A DNA stretch of 64,000 nucleotides, taken from NCBI GenBank assembly GCA_943735955.1, contig OX030969.1:1691991-1755990 (forward strand), read 5' to 3'. How positions within the stretch are numbered: the first letter of the stretch is position 1; every line of letters starts with the position of its first letter. Below, piece by piece: positions 39,533-64,000 of this stretch. Origin of the DNA: Piscicola geometra. Lineage: Eukaryota > Annelida > Clitellata > Hirudinida > Piscicolidae. The translations under genes and the position numbers were made by a program. Below the pieces are notes generated by a model, which worked only from the letters and a program-made list of their open reading frames with translations, ran no database searches and was not told the origin of the DNA.

Positions 39533-39918
39533 TTTTATTGCTGGAGTATTAAAATATTAAAATTTCCTGTTATTTGAATTTCTCCAATTTCAGAAATAAA
39601 AGCATGCGAGAAGAGTGGAATGAAATAAAAATGAAAACAATGCATAGAAGGTGGAGAAATATTTTGATTAAATAAGTAATTATTTCATCTCACTTTAAAC
39701 AAAATTCGCAAATGAATGTGCAAAAAGACAATATTTAAAACTGAAAAATATTTTTTCCAGTTCCAGGAAAAATGGAAGCAAAAACAAACGAGAGTTATTG
39801 ATTTTTGTTGAATAAAGAGCTGGGATAATTGCTGGAACGTTTTACAAGGCAAATGAAGGACAAACTGCTCAAGTCAATTGTGCAAAATAGAGGAGGAATG
39901 TAGAAGAATCGAAGAACA
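39533..39918. promoter_or_regulatory. 386-bp divergent promoter region between C1D and CACNB
   Basis: The two start codons face away from each other across this AT-rich interval. No TATA box or known element is convincing. It is inferred to hold the promoters of both genes unless CACNB has further 5' exons. Confidence 0.5.
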
Positions 39919-49036
<9,118 letters not shown>

Positions 49037-49148
49037 CGAGTTGATCTTGTTTCACTTCCGTTTAATCTTCCATTCTTCTTACGTGATCATGTCGTATCTG
49101 CCACTACAGCATCAAGCCATGCTCCACTGTGACACACCACACAACAAA
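49037..49148. other. CACNB 3' flank
   Basis: Follows the TGA at 49034-49036. No AATAAA close by was found with confidence; one occurs near 49770 (ATAATAAAAC). Confidence 0.4.
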
Positions 49149-49149
49149 A

Positions 49150-49530
49150 ACAAACCACGTTACACCCCACCCCACCTCACCTCACCCCACCCCACCACAA
49201 CACACCACACTACCCCATGTTACAGTTCAACACATCATAACACCGTATTTGAGTACACGACATCACACCAGATCAAGTCAGTCCCACTACCGAGCATCGC
49301 ACCCCACCACTCTGCCGCTCATTACAGTCAACCAATGTAAACCCCATTACAGCAAAAACATACCACACCACAGCACACCCAATCATACCACACCAAAGTA
49401 CACCAGGCATATCACACCACAGCACACCACACCACACCACAGTACACCACACCACAGCACACCACAGCACACCACAGTACACCACACCACAGTACACTAC
49501 ACCACACCACAGCACAGTACACCAGGCATA
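49150..49530. repeat. ACACCACAGT-type repeats between CACNB and NAF1
   Basis: Irregular CACACCACAGTACAC units, strongest at 49400-49530. More CACAACACTA-type repeats continue at 49790-50030. No gene seen. Confidence 0.8.
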
Positions 49531-50117
49531 GTACTACTAGAGCAGAACTTATATTTTTCAATTTCTTCAACGTCATTGTGTTTTGAACTTTCGTATCTTT
49601 CGACCATTCTCTAGATCTCATGTATACAACTGCGTACGCATGTGCGTGTGTGCGCTAGTGTACACATGTTCGTGTAAACATAGATGATGCCAAACCAACA
49701 ATTGATACATGCAAAAACAAACAATTTCATACCACGCTACAACACAACATCACAACATCATAATACCAAACTATAATAAAACTAAACACTTCAACACAGC
49801 ATCAAACTACTACACAACACTAAAACACCGAACTACAACACTACACAACACACTAAACCACACAACAACAATAAACGACACCACAACACACTAAACCACA
49901 CAATAACACTACACGACACCCCAACACACTAAACCACACAACAACACTACACGACACCACAACAAACTAAACCACACAACAACACCACACGACACACACT
50001 AAGACACAACACAACACGACACCACTTGACAATCCGTTCAGCACAATCAGAAGTAATCCTCTTTCCGTCGCTTTGCATTTTTCATCCTTTTCCTTGCCCT
50101 CTGTCCTAGTAGGCCAG

Positions 50118-50405
<288 letters not shown>

Positions 50406-50429
50406 AATTTTTGTGCAACGAAACTCTCC

Positions 50430-50580
50430 TCATCAGCATCATAAATATAATCATAACCATCATTACAACCATTATCGCCATCATCATCACCCTCATCATC
50501 ATCATCACCATCACCCTCATCATCATCATCATCATCACCATCACCCTCATCATCATCATCATCATCACCATCATCATCAC
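50430..50580. repeat. ATC microsatellite downstream of NAF1
   Basis: CATCATCATCAC with CCTCATC interruptions. Confidence 0.85.
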
Positions 50581-50601
50581 GACAAACATTTTTGTATCGT
50601 A

Positions 50602-50607
50602 TTTATT
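50602..50607 (-). terminator. Candidate NAF1 polyadenylation signal AATAAA
   Basis: AATAAA on the minus strand, 108 bp past the NAF1 stop codon (50715-50717). Confidence 0.55.
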
Positions 50608-50714
50608 AACATCATGGGAGACTCATCGAGACAGACGAATGATTCTTTCGTGCAAGAAAGTCCACAAAACACATGTGTTTGTTGTTTTTGATATAGTTAT
50701 TATCATTATTATTA

Positions 50715-51999
50715 TTATAGGTTATAATTATTACTATTATTCGTATTATCAATATTATTGATGTTGTTATTATCGAAGGCTGGTAGCTGTGCAAAGACAG
50801 GGGATGGTGATGGAAGAAAGGGAGGATGAAGGGTGGATGGAGAGAAGAGAGAGGGTGGTGGTGGGGAAAAGATGAGGTGGTTGGGAGGGGGTTGGGAAAA
50901 TAACTGATTGAAGGAGAGGTGGTGTGGTTGTGGTGGTTGTTGTTGGTGTGGTAGTTGTTGTGCTTGTGTTAGCTGTTGTGATGATGGTGAGGGTTGTTGT
51001 GGTTGTTGTAGGATTTGGTATTGTGGTTGTTGGTTGAATGGTAACTGTGGTTGATTAGGAAGCTGATATTGTTGTTGTGTTTGTTGTTGGTTGAGAGCTT
51101 GCAACAATTGATTCTTCAACATATCGAGTTGTTGTTGTTGTTGCTGGATGATGTTGAACTGCTGTTGCACCAGTTGTTGTTGCATTGTTGAGGGGCCATT
51201 GGAGGGGGTGTTGTTGTAGTTGTTGTAATTGGGAGTGGGAGCTTGGTTGTTGTTGAGGTAACTGGGAGTGTTGTTGTTGTTGTTGAGGTAATTGGGAGTT
51301 TGGTTGTTGTTGTTGAGGTAATTGGGAGTTTGGTTGAAGCTGCTAACAGTGTAGTCGGAGTTGTTTTTGTTGGGAGTTCTGTTGAGGTGGTTGTAGTTGT
51401 TTTCAACATAAATACAATATTATGATAATAATAATATTGATAATTGATGAAACACCTGTTGTTGTTGTTGTTGTGGACCTTGTGCTGTCTCGGTGGTGGC
51501 CAGACATTTGAACCTAGATTATTGGTATGATGATAATGATACTATAAATAATAAAATAATAAAAAGATTAATGCCAAAAAGAGCAACGGATGTAGAACTT
51601 CAAAGCAGACCCGTTGCAAGCTGACAGCGGTGCAAGGCATTGCTGCACTGAATGCAAGAAACGGAAATGAACCAACCTTCTGGGGTGCTTGTGTCGCTCC
51701 GAAGTATGCTCTTGGATTCGTTAATATTATTATTATGGTTATTATCATATTTATTATTATTATCAGTATAATTATTATTATTATTATTATAATTATTATT
51801 ACTTTGATTATAATAAGTATTATCATTATTGAAACTCTTATTTACTCCCTTATTATTCCTCTGTTGTTTCTTTTTATTTTTATTATTCAGACCAATGGCC
51901 TTTTCCATCTTAGTGATATTATCAACAACAGCGTCCTCTTCTTCTTCCCCACCCTCTTCACCATCATCATCAACACTTCCTTTGACATCATCATCATCC

Positions 52000-52030
<31 letters not shown>

Positions 52031-54333
52031 CATCATCATCAGTGATAATCTTCTTCCTTTTCAGCATCTTCTTGGCTAGCTTCTCTTGCTCATCGTCTGA
52101 GTAGTCGAGTTTCTATGGAGATGATGATGATGCATGGTGGTCATGATGATGATGATTTTGCATAGTAGTGGTGGTGATGATGATGATGTTGCATGGAGGT
52201 CGTGATGATGATGATGTTGCATGGTGATGATGATGATGTTGCATGGTGGTGAGGATGATGATGATGTTACATGGTGGTGATGATGATGATGTTGCACGGT
52301 GGTGATGATGATGATGATGTTGCATGGTGGTGGTGATGATCGAGTTGCATGGTGGTGTTGATGATGATGATGTTGCATGGTGGTGATGATGATGACGATG
52401 TTGCATGGTGGTGATGATGATGATGATGTTGCATGGTGGTGAGGATGATGATGATGTTACATGGTGGTGAAGATGATGTTGCATGGTGGTGATGATGATG
52501 ATGTTGCATGGTGGTGATGATGATGATGATGTTGCATGGTGATGATGTTGCATGGTGGTGATGATGATGATGATGTTGCATGGTGATGATGTTGCATGGT
52601 GGTGATGATGATGATGATGTTGCATGGTGGTGATGATGATGATGATGTTGCATGGTGGTGGTGATGATGATAATGTTGTATGGTGGTGGTGATGATGATG
52701 ATGTTGCATGGTGGTGATGATGATGATGATGTTGCATGGTGGTGATGATGATGATGTTGCATGGCGGTGGTGAGGATGATGATGTTGCATGATGATGATG
52801 TTGCATGGTGGTGATGATGATGATGATGTTGCATGGTGGTGATGATGATGATGATGTTACATGGTGGTGAAGATGATGTTGCATGGTGGTGATGATGATG
52901 ATGTTGCATGGTGGTGATGATGATGATGATGTTGCATGGTGATGATGTTGCATGGTGGTGATGATGATGATGATGTTGCATGGTGATGATGTTGCATGGT
53001 GGTGATGATGATGATGATGTTGCATGGTGGTGATGATGATGATGATGTTGCATGGTGGTGATGATGATGATGTTGCATGGCGGTGGTGAGGATGATGATG
53101 TTGCATGATGATGATGTTGCATGGTGGTGATGATGATGATGATGTTGCATGGTGGTGATGATGATGATGATGTTGCATGGTGGTGGTGATGATGATAATG
53201 TTGTATGGTGGTGGTGATGATGATGATGTTGCATGATGATGATGTTGCATGGTGGTGATGATGATGATAATGTTGCATGGCGGTGGTGAGGATGATGATG
53301 ATGTTGCATGGTGGTGATGATGATGATGATGTTGCATGGCGGTGGTGAGGATGATGATGATGTTGCATGGTGGTGATGATGATGACGATGTTGCATGGTG
53401 GTGATGATGATGATGATGTTGCATGGTGATGATGTTGCATGGTGGTGATGATGATGATGATGTTGCATGGTGGTGATGATGATGATGATGTTGCATGGTG
53501 GTGATGATGATGATGATGTTGCATGGTGGTGATGATGATGATGTTGCATGGCGGTGGTGAGGATGATGATGTTGCATGATGATGATGTTGCATGGTGGTG
53601 ATGATGATGATGATGTTGCATGGTGGTGATGATGATGATGATGTTGCATGGTGGTGGTGATGATGATAATGTTGTATGGTGGTGGTGATGATGATGATGT
53701 TGCATGATGATGATGTTGCATGGTGGTGATGATGATGATAATGTTGCATGGCGGTGGTGAGGATGATGATGATGTTGCATGGTGGTGATGATGATGACGA
53801 TGTTGCATGGTGGTGATGATGATGATGATGTTGCATGGTGGTGAGGATGATGATGTTGCATGGTGGTGATGATGATGACGATGTTGCATGGTGGTGATGA
53901 TGACGATGTTGCATGGTGGTGAGGATGATGATGATGTTACATGGTGGTGAAGATGATGTTGCATGGTGGTGATGATGATGACGATGTTGCATGGTGGTGA
54001 TGATGATGACGATGCTGCATGGTGGTGATGATGATGACGATGTTACATGGTGGTGATGATGATGATGTTGCATGGCGGTGGGGATGATGATGATGTTGCA
54101 TGGTGGTGTTGATGATAATGATGTTGCATGGAGGTCGTGGTGATGATGTTTAATATTAAGATGATACTCATGATGATGATGATTATGATGATAATAATGA
54201 TGACCAAGAAGATGATGTTGAATATAATAATAATACTAATGATGATAATGATGATGACCTCCTCAGGTGGTTCATTGTTGTTGACCCAAGAAGCATCTGA
54301 CCCTTTCATGCTGTGTGTGTGTTAGTGTGTGTG

Positions 54334-54366
<33 letters not shown>

Positions 54367-54614
54367 TAGTGTGTGTGTGTGTGTTAGTGTGTGTGCATGT
54401 TTGTAAGTGTGTGCATGTGAAGAGGTGTGTGTGGATACGGAAGTCATATAGCACCTCTTGAGCTGCTGGCAGAAGACGTATTTGGTGCAGTGGGGGAGGG
54501 AGGGGGCGCAGAAGAGGGGCGTGGTGGGAGGCAGGGAGGCAAGGTCTTCTGCCTTGTTGAAGCGGATGCTGTAGAACGGAGACACTACTGGTCCAAACAC
54601 CTCAAACACCTTCA

Positions 54615-54654
<40 letters not shown>

Positions 54655-55202
54655 TGTGTGGGTGTGTGTGTGTGTGTGGGTGTTTGAAATCACGCCACAG
54701 TACAACAGTACACACAAAAAACGCCAAAAAATATAACACACAACAGTATAGAAGTACATTATAAATTATAGTCCATAATAGAGCAGCACACTAAAATACA
54801 AGAACACACAACAGTACAGCAGTAAAAGATAACAAACTACAGTACAGCAGTAAAAGAGAACAAACTACAGTACAGCAGTAAAAGAGAACAAACTACAGTA
54901 CAGCAGTAAAAGAGAACAAACTACAGTACAGCAGTAAAAGAGAACATAGCAGTATGAAAATGTAACCTGCAACATGATAGTAATACACTGGGATTTAGCA
55001 CTACAGTACATCAAGACATGAGAGTAAAGAAGAACACTACAATAAAGTACAAAACAGTACAGCAGTACACAACAGTACAAGAGTACAGGAGCACTCACCT
55101 GACCAACAACCCTCCTGTCAGAGTCGAAGAGGACAGTGTCCACGTCCAACGGCTCCCCACCCCCCTCACTCCTCAGTATCACTGTTTGTGTGTTCATGTT
55201 TG

Positions 55203-55234
<32 letters not shown>

Positions 55235-57384
55235 CATGTTTGTGTGTGTGTGTGTGTTTGTGTGTGTGTGTGCATGTTTGTGTGTGTGTGTGTGTGTGTG
55301 TGCAGGTGTGTGAATTTTATGTAGTTTATGTGTGTGTTTGTGTATTGTTTGTCTTTTTGTGTGCGGGTTTTTATTATTATTTATGTGTGTTGAGACTCTG
55401 TGAAGTGTGATGTTGCAGACAAGATTGCATATTAGAGAGAATGGAATAGGGAATATGGAGGGGGTGATTGCAGGAAGGCAGCTGACAGAGGGTGTTGACG
55501 GCGGAGAAGACAGAAGCCACCATCAGCATCCTTGTGTCCTCCGGCACTCGGATCTGTAAGTTCTCTATGGGCGGAAGGTCCTGTATATGTGGTGGTGGTA
55601 ATGATATTCATGGTGGTGGTGATGATGATGATGGAACTTTACCTCCAAGGTCAACTCTCCCTCAGTCTTTACTGCAGCACACTTGCCTTCCTCCTGATGA
55701 TGATCCTGCACTGGTCGCCTGTTGTAATGCTTTGCATGTTACACCTTCCTTCCTCAACCCTGTTATGACCTCATGCACATTAATGAACCCATGCATCCAT
55801 GCATCCATGAACCAATGCATCGATGCATCCATGAACCAATGCATCGATGCATCCATGAACCAATGCATCGATGCATCCATGAACCAATGCATCGATGCAT
55901 CCATGAACCAATGCATCCATGCATCGATGCATCCATGAACCAATGCATCCATGCATCGATGCATCCATGAACCAATGCATCCATGCATCGATGCATCCAT
56001 GAACCAATGCATTCACATGTGCATGACGTTTCCATCATATTTTTTCATCGAAAATTAAAAGTAAGTTATAGATTAATCAAGTTCAAATATTTTTTTTTTA
56101 ATTAATCTTTTTATTAAAGCTTCCGAAGATGTTGAAAATGATAATTCTACTGAAAAAATGAAGAAAGTCTGTTGCTACTACTGATAAAAAGTTAATTCAA
56201 ATGAAAATCGATTAAAAATCATATAATTGACAAATCAAAATGGCATTTAATGCTCTTTATAGAATAATGTATGCTGAATTCAATAATGTAAACTACTATC
56301 CGGACGAAAATTTTAAACCCCCCTTAAGGGTGTTCCCATCAAATCTATATCTACTGAAAAATTGAAGAATTTGAAATTTTCAGTAGATATAGATTTGATG
56401 GAAACACCCTTAAGGGGGGGTTTAAAACGTTCGCCCGGATATTGAGTTACATTATTGAATTCAGCATACATTATTCTATAAAGTGCATTAAATTTTTTTT
56501 TGGTTTATACTGTTCACAGCCTGACAGACGCATGCCATGTTACAATGGTTCCGAGAACCATGGTTCTTAAGCGCCAGAGACGCCACTCCACACGACTACA
56601 AATCTCTCAATGCATACGTCGCAAACACCGCATCATGTACACTAGGTATATGATATTTCACGGTTGCCTATCAGGGATTCGAACAGGCAACCTTTAAGTT
56701 GCAAGTCCGACGGCTACCATCTAAGCCATCCCCGCTCCCCAATGTCATCTTGATTTGTCAATTATATGATTTTTATCATGACTTTCTTCATTTTATCAGT
56801 AGATATAGTTTTGATGGAAACACCCTTAAGGGGGGTTTAAAATTAACAAATACGTATATAAAAACTAACATAGGCTCTTCATCCGATGAAGAAGTGTCTG
56901 TACTGTCATCATCATCATCACCTTGTTTGCGATGTTGCATGAAGACAACTCTAGCATCATTATCAACAGCAACATCATCTTCCTTTTTATTCTCCTCATC
57001 ATCATCCTCCTCTTCGCCATCTTTCAGCACACAGCCTTGGTGTACCTTTTCAAAATCCTTGTTCTCTTCCACAAAACCGACATCATCATCACCACCACCA
57101 TCATGTTCACTTTTCTGTGAGGCAGTCTGTATAATTACATCACCACCATCGCCATCATCATTACCATCATCATCATGTTCACTTTTCTGTGGGGCAGTCT
57201 GTATAATTACATCACCACCACCCCCATTATTCCTCAAACTATCACTACCCCCATCACTTCCACCATTACCATCACCACCCTCTCTTTGACCTTTTTCAGC
57301 ACCACTATCTTCACACCTCCTAATGAAATCACCACCAGTGATGTGCAATCCAGAAGAAGTCTTGGATACCTCTGCAGTGTCCAT
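50715..57384 (-). CDS. NAF1: NAF1, H/ACA RNP assembly factor, 9 coding exons
   Basis: Nuclear chaperone that loads onto dyskerin/NHP2/NOP10 during H/ACA snoRNP and telomerase RNP assembly and is later replaced by GAR1. Exons in transcript order: 57384-56866, 55693-55643, 55553-55487, 55181-55099, 54609-54455, 54310-54259, 52112-51893, 51513-51456, 51378-50715. Phases agree; total 622 codons. Exon 1 is an acidic Asp/Glu/Ser-rich leader. Exons 2-6 carry the GAR1/NAF1 core (ELTLE-IRVPED, VLFDSDRRVVGQ, VFEVFGPVVSPFYSIRFN, LFCAPSLPHCTKYVFCQQLK, KGSDASWVNNNEPPEE). Human NAF1 reads IFEIFGPVAHPFYVLRFN and KGSDASWKNDQEPP. Exon 7 is DYSDDEQEKLAKKMLKRKK followed by an acidic run. Exons 8-9 form a Pro/Gln/Asn-rich tail, as in human NAF1. 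The exon 1 donor and exon 2 acceptor are the least certain sites. Confidence 0.93.
52115..54135. repeat. 2-kb GATGATGATGTTGCATGGTGGT minisatellite in NAF1 intron 6
   Basis: Units of about 21-27 bp: a variable number of GATs plus GTTGCATGGTGGT. Larger blocks recur (52470-53100 resembles 52860-53300 and 53400-53760). The sense strand (ACCACCATGCAACATCATC) contains no AG. Confidence 0.95.
54313..54425. repeat. GT microsatellite at the NAF1 exon 6 acceptor
   Basis: GTGTGT with regular TTAGTGTG interruptions. On the sense strand the CA run ends in the acceptor ACACAG. Confidence 0.9.
54615..54690. repeat. GT microsatellite at the NAF1 exon 5 acceptor
   Basis: About 70 bp of TG with GGG interruptions next to the acceptor of the GAR1-core exon. 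The acceptor ATGAAG has no pyrimidine tract, only the CA run. Confidence 0.9.
54770..54965. repeat. 28-bp repeat in NAF1 intron 4
   Basis: About five copies of CTACAGTACAGCAGTAAAAG plus AGAACAAA. Related single CAGTACA motifs occur on both sides. Confidence 0.9.
55197..55310. repeat. GT microsatellite in NAF1 intron 3
   Basis: TGTGTG with TTTGTG and CATGTT interruptions, close to the acceptor of exon 4. Confidence 0.9.
55643..55693 (-). CDS. NAF1: NAF1 exon 2, small exon with uncertain acceptor
   Basis: Reads EEGKCAAVKTEGELTLE, ending at a good donor GTAAAG (55642-55637), and joins exon 3 as GELTLE-IRVPED, matching human EELTIILPED. The acceptor CATCATCAG at 55694 is in phase 0. Other in-frame AGs a few codons away are possible. 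The frame of the family motif supports the exon itself. Confidence 0.65.
55785..56015. repeat. 24-bp self-complementary repeat in NAF1 intron 1
   Basis: Unit ATGCATCGATGCATCCATGA plus ACCA, about nine copies, some with an extra CATCCATG. It contains the perfect palindrome TGCATCGATGCA, so each unit can form a small hairpin. Confidence 0.93.
56255..56483. mobile_element. Palindromic foldback element, inner arms
   Basis: Two arms of about 107 bp (56255-56361 and 56377-56483) are inverted copies with roughly 90% identity by eye, separated by about 15 bp. Shared blocks include GAATTCAATAATGTAA, TTTTAAACCCCCC, CTTAAGGGTGTT and CATCAAATCTATATCTACTG. The arms continue outward. The left arm TCATATAATTGACAAATCAA (56219-56238) pairs with its complement at about 56752-56771, beyond a SINE. 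A third copy of the TTTGATGGAAACACCCTTAA block lies at 56812-56831. No coding capacity. Confidence 0.88.
56496..56739 (-). mobile_element. tRNA-derived SINE, copy 2, inserted in the foldback right arm
   Basis: The minus-strand head GGGAGCGGGGATGGCTTAGA, B-box-like CTGTTCGAATCCC and body ATATCATATACCTAGTGTAC match the other copies. It splits the right arm of the palindrome between GCATTAAA and TGTCATCTTGA, which are contiguous in the left arm. Confidence 0.88.
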
Positions 57385-58638
57385 TGCAGTGCCAGAGCTT
57401 CACGGAACTTTAAACGTGTATTGCGATATTATAAAATAACATTGACGTGAAATATAAAGTTGATGAAAATGTTTTTTGCAATTTATTTATAGTTCTATGA
57501 AATAACTAAAAACATTTTTATGTTTAAGATTTTAAAATATGAAAGATGTAAAAATAAATAACTGGCGTGTTATCTTATTTTGTCAAATATGCTTTTAGGA
57601 TTTGTATGCTTGGAACAGAACCTGTTCCAGAGGTTCGGAAGATAGCCATAGTGTCACGATATTCAAGAAAGCTGACAAATTGCAAGCAACTGTCCCTGAT
57701 ATACATATAGTAATATACTATAATATAATATAATATACTATATATATATATATGGCTGTCCCTCACTTGCATGAGCTTTGAGATACTTGGACACCAAATT
57801 GTGAGGAACATGATGGGAGGCTCAGACGATAGTAAATCTTTACTGACTGCTAGTTTCGTTTCAGAAAAGTGGAGTTGTAAAAGCACTCGGCCACCTGTTC
57901 ACCCCATCTCCTCACTAAATCTCTCAATGCACGCAACCAAGTGCCATGCATTAAAACCGGATCGATCTCTCGCATTATATCGAATTTTACTTTTTTTTCA
58001 TGCATTATCGATTTAGTTTGGTACTTGGAACGTGAAATGTGAAAAATAAAATAATGTTAAACAATATAACGAGCTCGTTTCTGGTTAATCCCATATACAT
58101 ATAGTAATATAATATATACTATACATATAACATATATTATATATGATTAATCCAAACTGGTGTCATGGCAGCTCCCCCCCCTTAGGCCTCTACTTTTCAG
58201 CGTCATGGGCGGAGATTCTGAGGGTGGGTCTTGGGGGTAAAAAACATTATAAAACTCTTGTTTTGAAACTAGCATAATCGTCAGCAATGGCATAAAACAG
58301 AATGATGATATAATAATAATAATAATGACGAGCATTATTATAGTGGCGTATAACCCGAACGGGCTTCCATGCCACTTAATATATATATTATGGATATATT
58401 AATACATTGTGCTAAATTAAATACTGGTAAAAAAATGTTTATATAGTGGAGGGGTCAAGACTCCAGGATCACTGCCCAAGATTTGCATCAGATCACCGTG
58501 CCTACTCAGCATAAAGAAGATTGAAAACAATTTCAGCCACTGCTCGAAGATTTTTTTCTCAATTGAAAAAACTTAATTTTTTTGACACTTTTCGTTAAAA
58601 TCCAAGGATGAAAAAAGCATTTCACAGATCATGGGAAG
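57385..58638. other. NAF1-TM9SF3 intergenic region, left part
   Basis: AT-rich, with short TATA runs near 57738-57753 and 58090-58145. Contains the NAF1 promoter by position. No gene recognised. Confidence 0.5.
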
Positions 58639-59371
58639 CAGTGTTATTTTCGTAACGAAAAGGAAAACGAAAACGACAATTCTGAATAATCGTTCCACGA
58701 AAACGAAAATAAAAACTAAATTTATCTTCAAAACGAAAACGAAAATAAAAACTATAATTATTTCCCAAACGAAACTGAAATAAAAACTATAATTATTTTT
58801 AAAACGAAAATTAAATAAATTTTTTGATATGCCATAATATGCAGATGAATAACTTTTATTAAAAAATATGTCTTTGTTATAAACATTATCTTTGAGCTTT
58901 ATGAAAGTAGCACTATTTATTAAACGTTATTTTATTACCGCTTCGTTTTGTGAATTAAATTATCACTTATTTTAATCATAGATTTGTTGTTATACTTCAA
59001 ATTTGTTATTAATCAATAGTTTACGTAATCAATTCTTATAATATTTCAATTGACTGTTAGTTTTTAAAACTCATTTGTTGTTAATACAGTTCTATTTTAC
59101 CGTTTCATTTTATGATCAATTAATTTTTTAGATATAAAAAATAGTGTTTAAAGTTGTAAATTAATATATTTTCAAAACTAAAATGAAAATAAAAACTATA
59201 ATTATTTTCAAAACTGAAACGAAAATAAAAACTATAATTATTTTCAAAACGAAAACGAAAATAAAAACTTTAATTATTTTCAAAACGAAAACGAAAATAA
59301 AAACTATAATTAATTCCAAAACGAAACTGAAATAAAAACTATAATTATTTTATGAAACGAAAATAACACTG
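58639..59371. mobile_element. Non-autonomous hAT-like element, 733 bp, with 8-bp target duplication
   Basis: Ends are CAGTGTTATTTTCGT and its inverse ACGAAAATAACACTG. Both sides are flanked by ATGGGAAG (58631-58638 and 59372-59379). Inside, each end carries several imperfect copies of a unit of about 33 bp (AAAACGAAAATAAAAACTA plus TAATTATTTTC). No transposase ORF. The 8-bp duplication and CAGTG/CACTG termini are hAT hallmarks. The right duplication overlaps the head of SINE copy 3. Confidence 0.9.
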
Positions 59372-59372
59372 A

Positions 59373-59604
59373 TGGGAAGCGGGGATGGCATAGATGGTAG
59401 ACATCGGACTTGCGACTCAAAGGTCGCCTGTTCGAATCCCTTATAAGCAACCGTGAACTATCATATACCAAGTGTATACGATGCGATGTTTGCGACGTAT
59501 GCATTGAGAGATGTGTACGTCGTGTTGAGTGGCGCCTCTGACGCATAAGAAGCATTGTAACATGGCCTGCGCTTGTCAGGCTGTGAGGAAACAGACCATA
59601 ACTT
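59373..59604 (+). mobile_element. tRNA-derived SINE, copy 3
   Basis: Head GGGAAGCGGGGATGGCATAG, B-box-like CTGTTCGAATCCC, body TATCATATACCAAGTGTATA, and an A/T-rich end after GGAAACAGACC. It shares head, body and 3' part with copy 2. The hAT-like element sits exactly at its 5' edge. Confidence 0.87.
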
Positions 59605-59917
59605 TTTTTTTAAAAAGATCAAACACATGATGTAGAGAGTTGTGAATTGTAGTGAAACAGACTATTTTCATTATTTTGTCAAAAAAATTTTTTCAATAAG
59701 ATTTCAAATTTCCAATATACTTAAAAAGGTTTAATAGCACAAAGGTGCGTAAAATTAAGTATTATTGTGACGTGGCTATTTATAAACTTTCTATGCATTG
59801 TAAATCTAGCTAGAAACAGCCGTTCAGAGCTCACAAATTCTCCAAACTGGCTTTTGGATTTAAAAACCTTTAAATTATCGTTTAATAAATTATTTTTGTT
59901 GTAAATTTTCTTGGATT
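59605..59917. promoter_or_regulatory. Presumed TM9SF3 promoter and 5' UTR
   Basis: AT-rich sequence between SINE copy 3 and the TM9SF3 start codon. No specific element recognised. Confidence 0.35.

Positions 59918-64000
<4,083 letters not shown>

Noticed and set aside
52267..54073. His/Ser-rich ORFs over the GATGATGTTGCATGGTGGT repeat
   Set aside because: Repeat translation within NAF1 intron 6. No start context and no family motif.
57575..58016. ORFs of 81-103 codons between NAF1 and TM9SF3
   Set aside because: No resemblance to any family, no splice or start support, AT-rich intergenic sequence.

Overview
This is a 64 kb piece of animal nuclear DNA. The genes are split into many small coding exons by GT-AG introns, three copies of a tRNA-derived SINE are present, two DNA transposons with 8-bp target duplications are present, and all five recognisable proteins are animal families. 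Non-expanded exon peptides resemble both vertebrate and insect orthologues at a distance, so an invertebrate bilaterian is likely; the phylum cannot be fixed from the sequence. Most of the window is tandem repeat, nearly all of it in introns.

Layout: (1) a PICALM/AP180 clathrin-assembly gene on the minus strand, 36925 down to 898, in 13 exons; (2) an intronless C1D gene, minus, 39128-39532; (3) a voltage-gated calcium channel beta subunit gene (CACNB), plus, 39919-49036, in 13 exons; (4) NAF1, the H/ACA RNP assembly factor, minus, 57384 down to 50715, in 9 exons; (5) the 5' part of TM9SF3, a nonaspanin, plus, from 59918 and running off the right edge. C1D and CACNB are head to head, 386 bp apart. 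CACNB and NAF1 converge. NAF1 and TM9SF3 diverge. PICALM and CACNB both act at synapses in animals, but nothing here ties the genes into one pathway. In every multi-exon model the exon phases agree across all introns (PICALM 703 codons from the conserved Met, CACNB 882, NAF1 622), which is strong internal support for the hand-made models.

The dominant object is PICALM intron 11 (1812-27881, 26,070 bp). About 25.8 kb of it is one 9-bp satellite (plus strand CAACAAGGA, sense strand TCCTTGTTG). It begins exactly at the splice donor and leaves only about 220 bp of ordinary sequence before the acceptor. The sense strand has almost no adenine, so it has almost no AG, no ATG and no AATAAA. The 9-bp unit has no stop codon in any frame, which gives meaningless open frames of up to 8,702 codons.

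The most interesting observation is general. Across the five genes the introns are filled by different tandem repeats, many of the arrays start right at the 5' splice site and supply its GT, and the donors are far from consensus. Most of the long arrays lack AG on the sense strand. The right third carries mobile elements: two non-autonomous hAT-like elements with perfect 8-bp target duplications, a long palindrome split by a SINE, and two further SINE copies.
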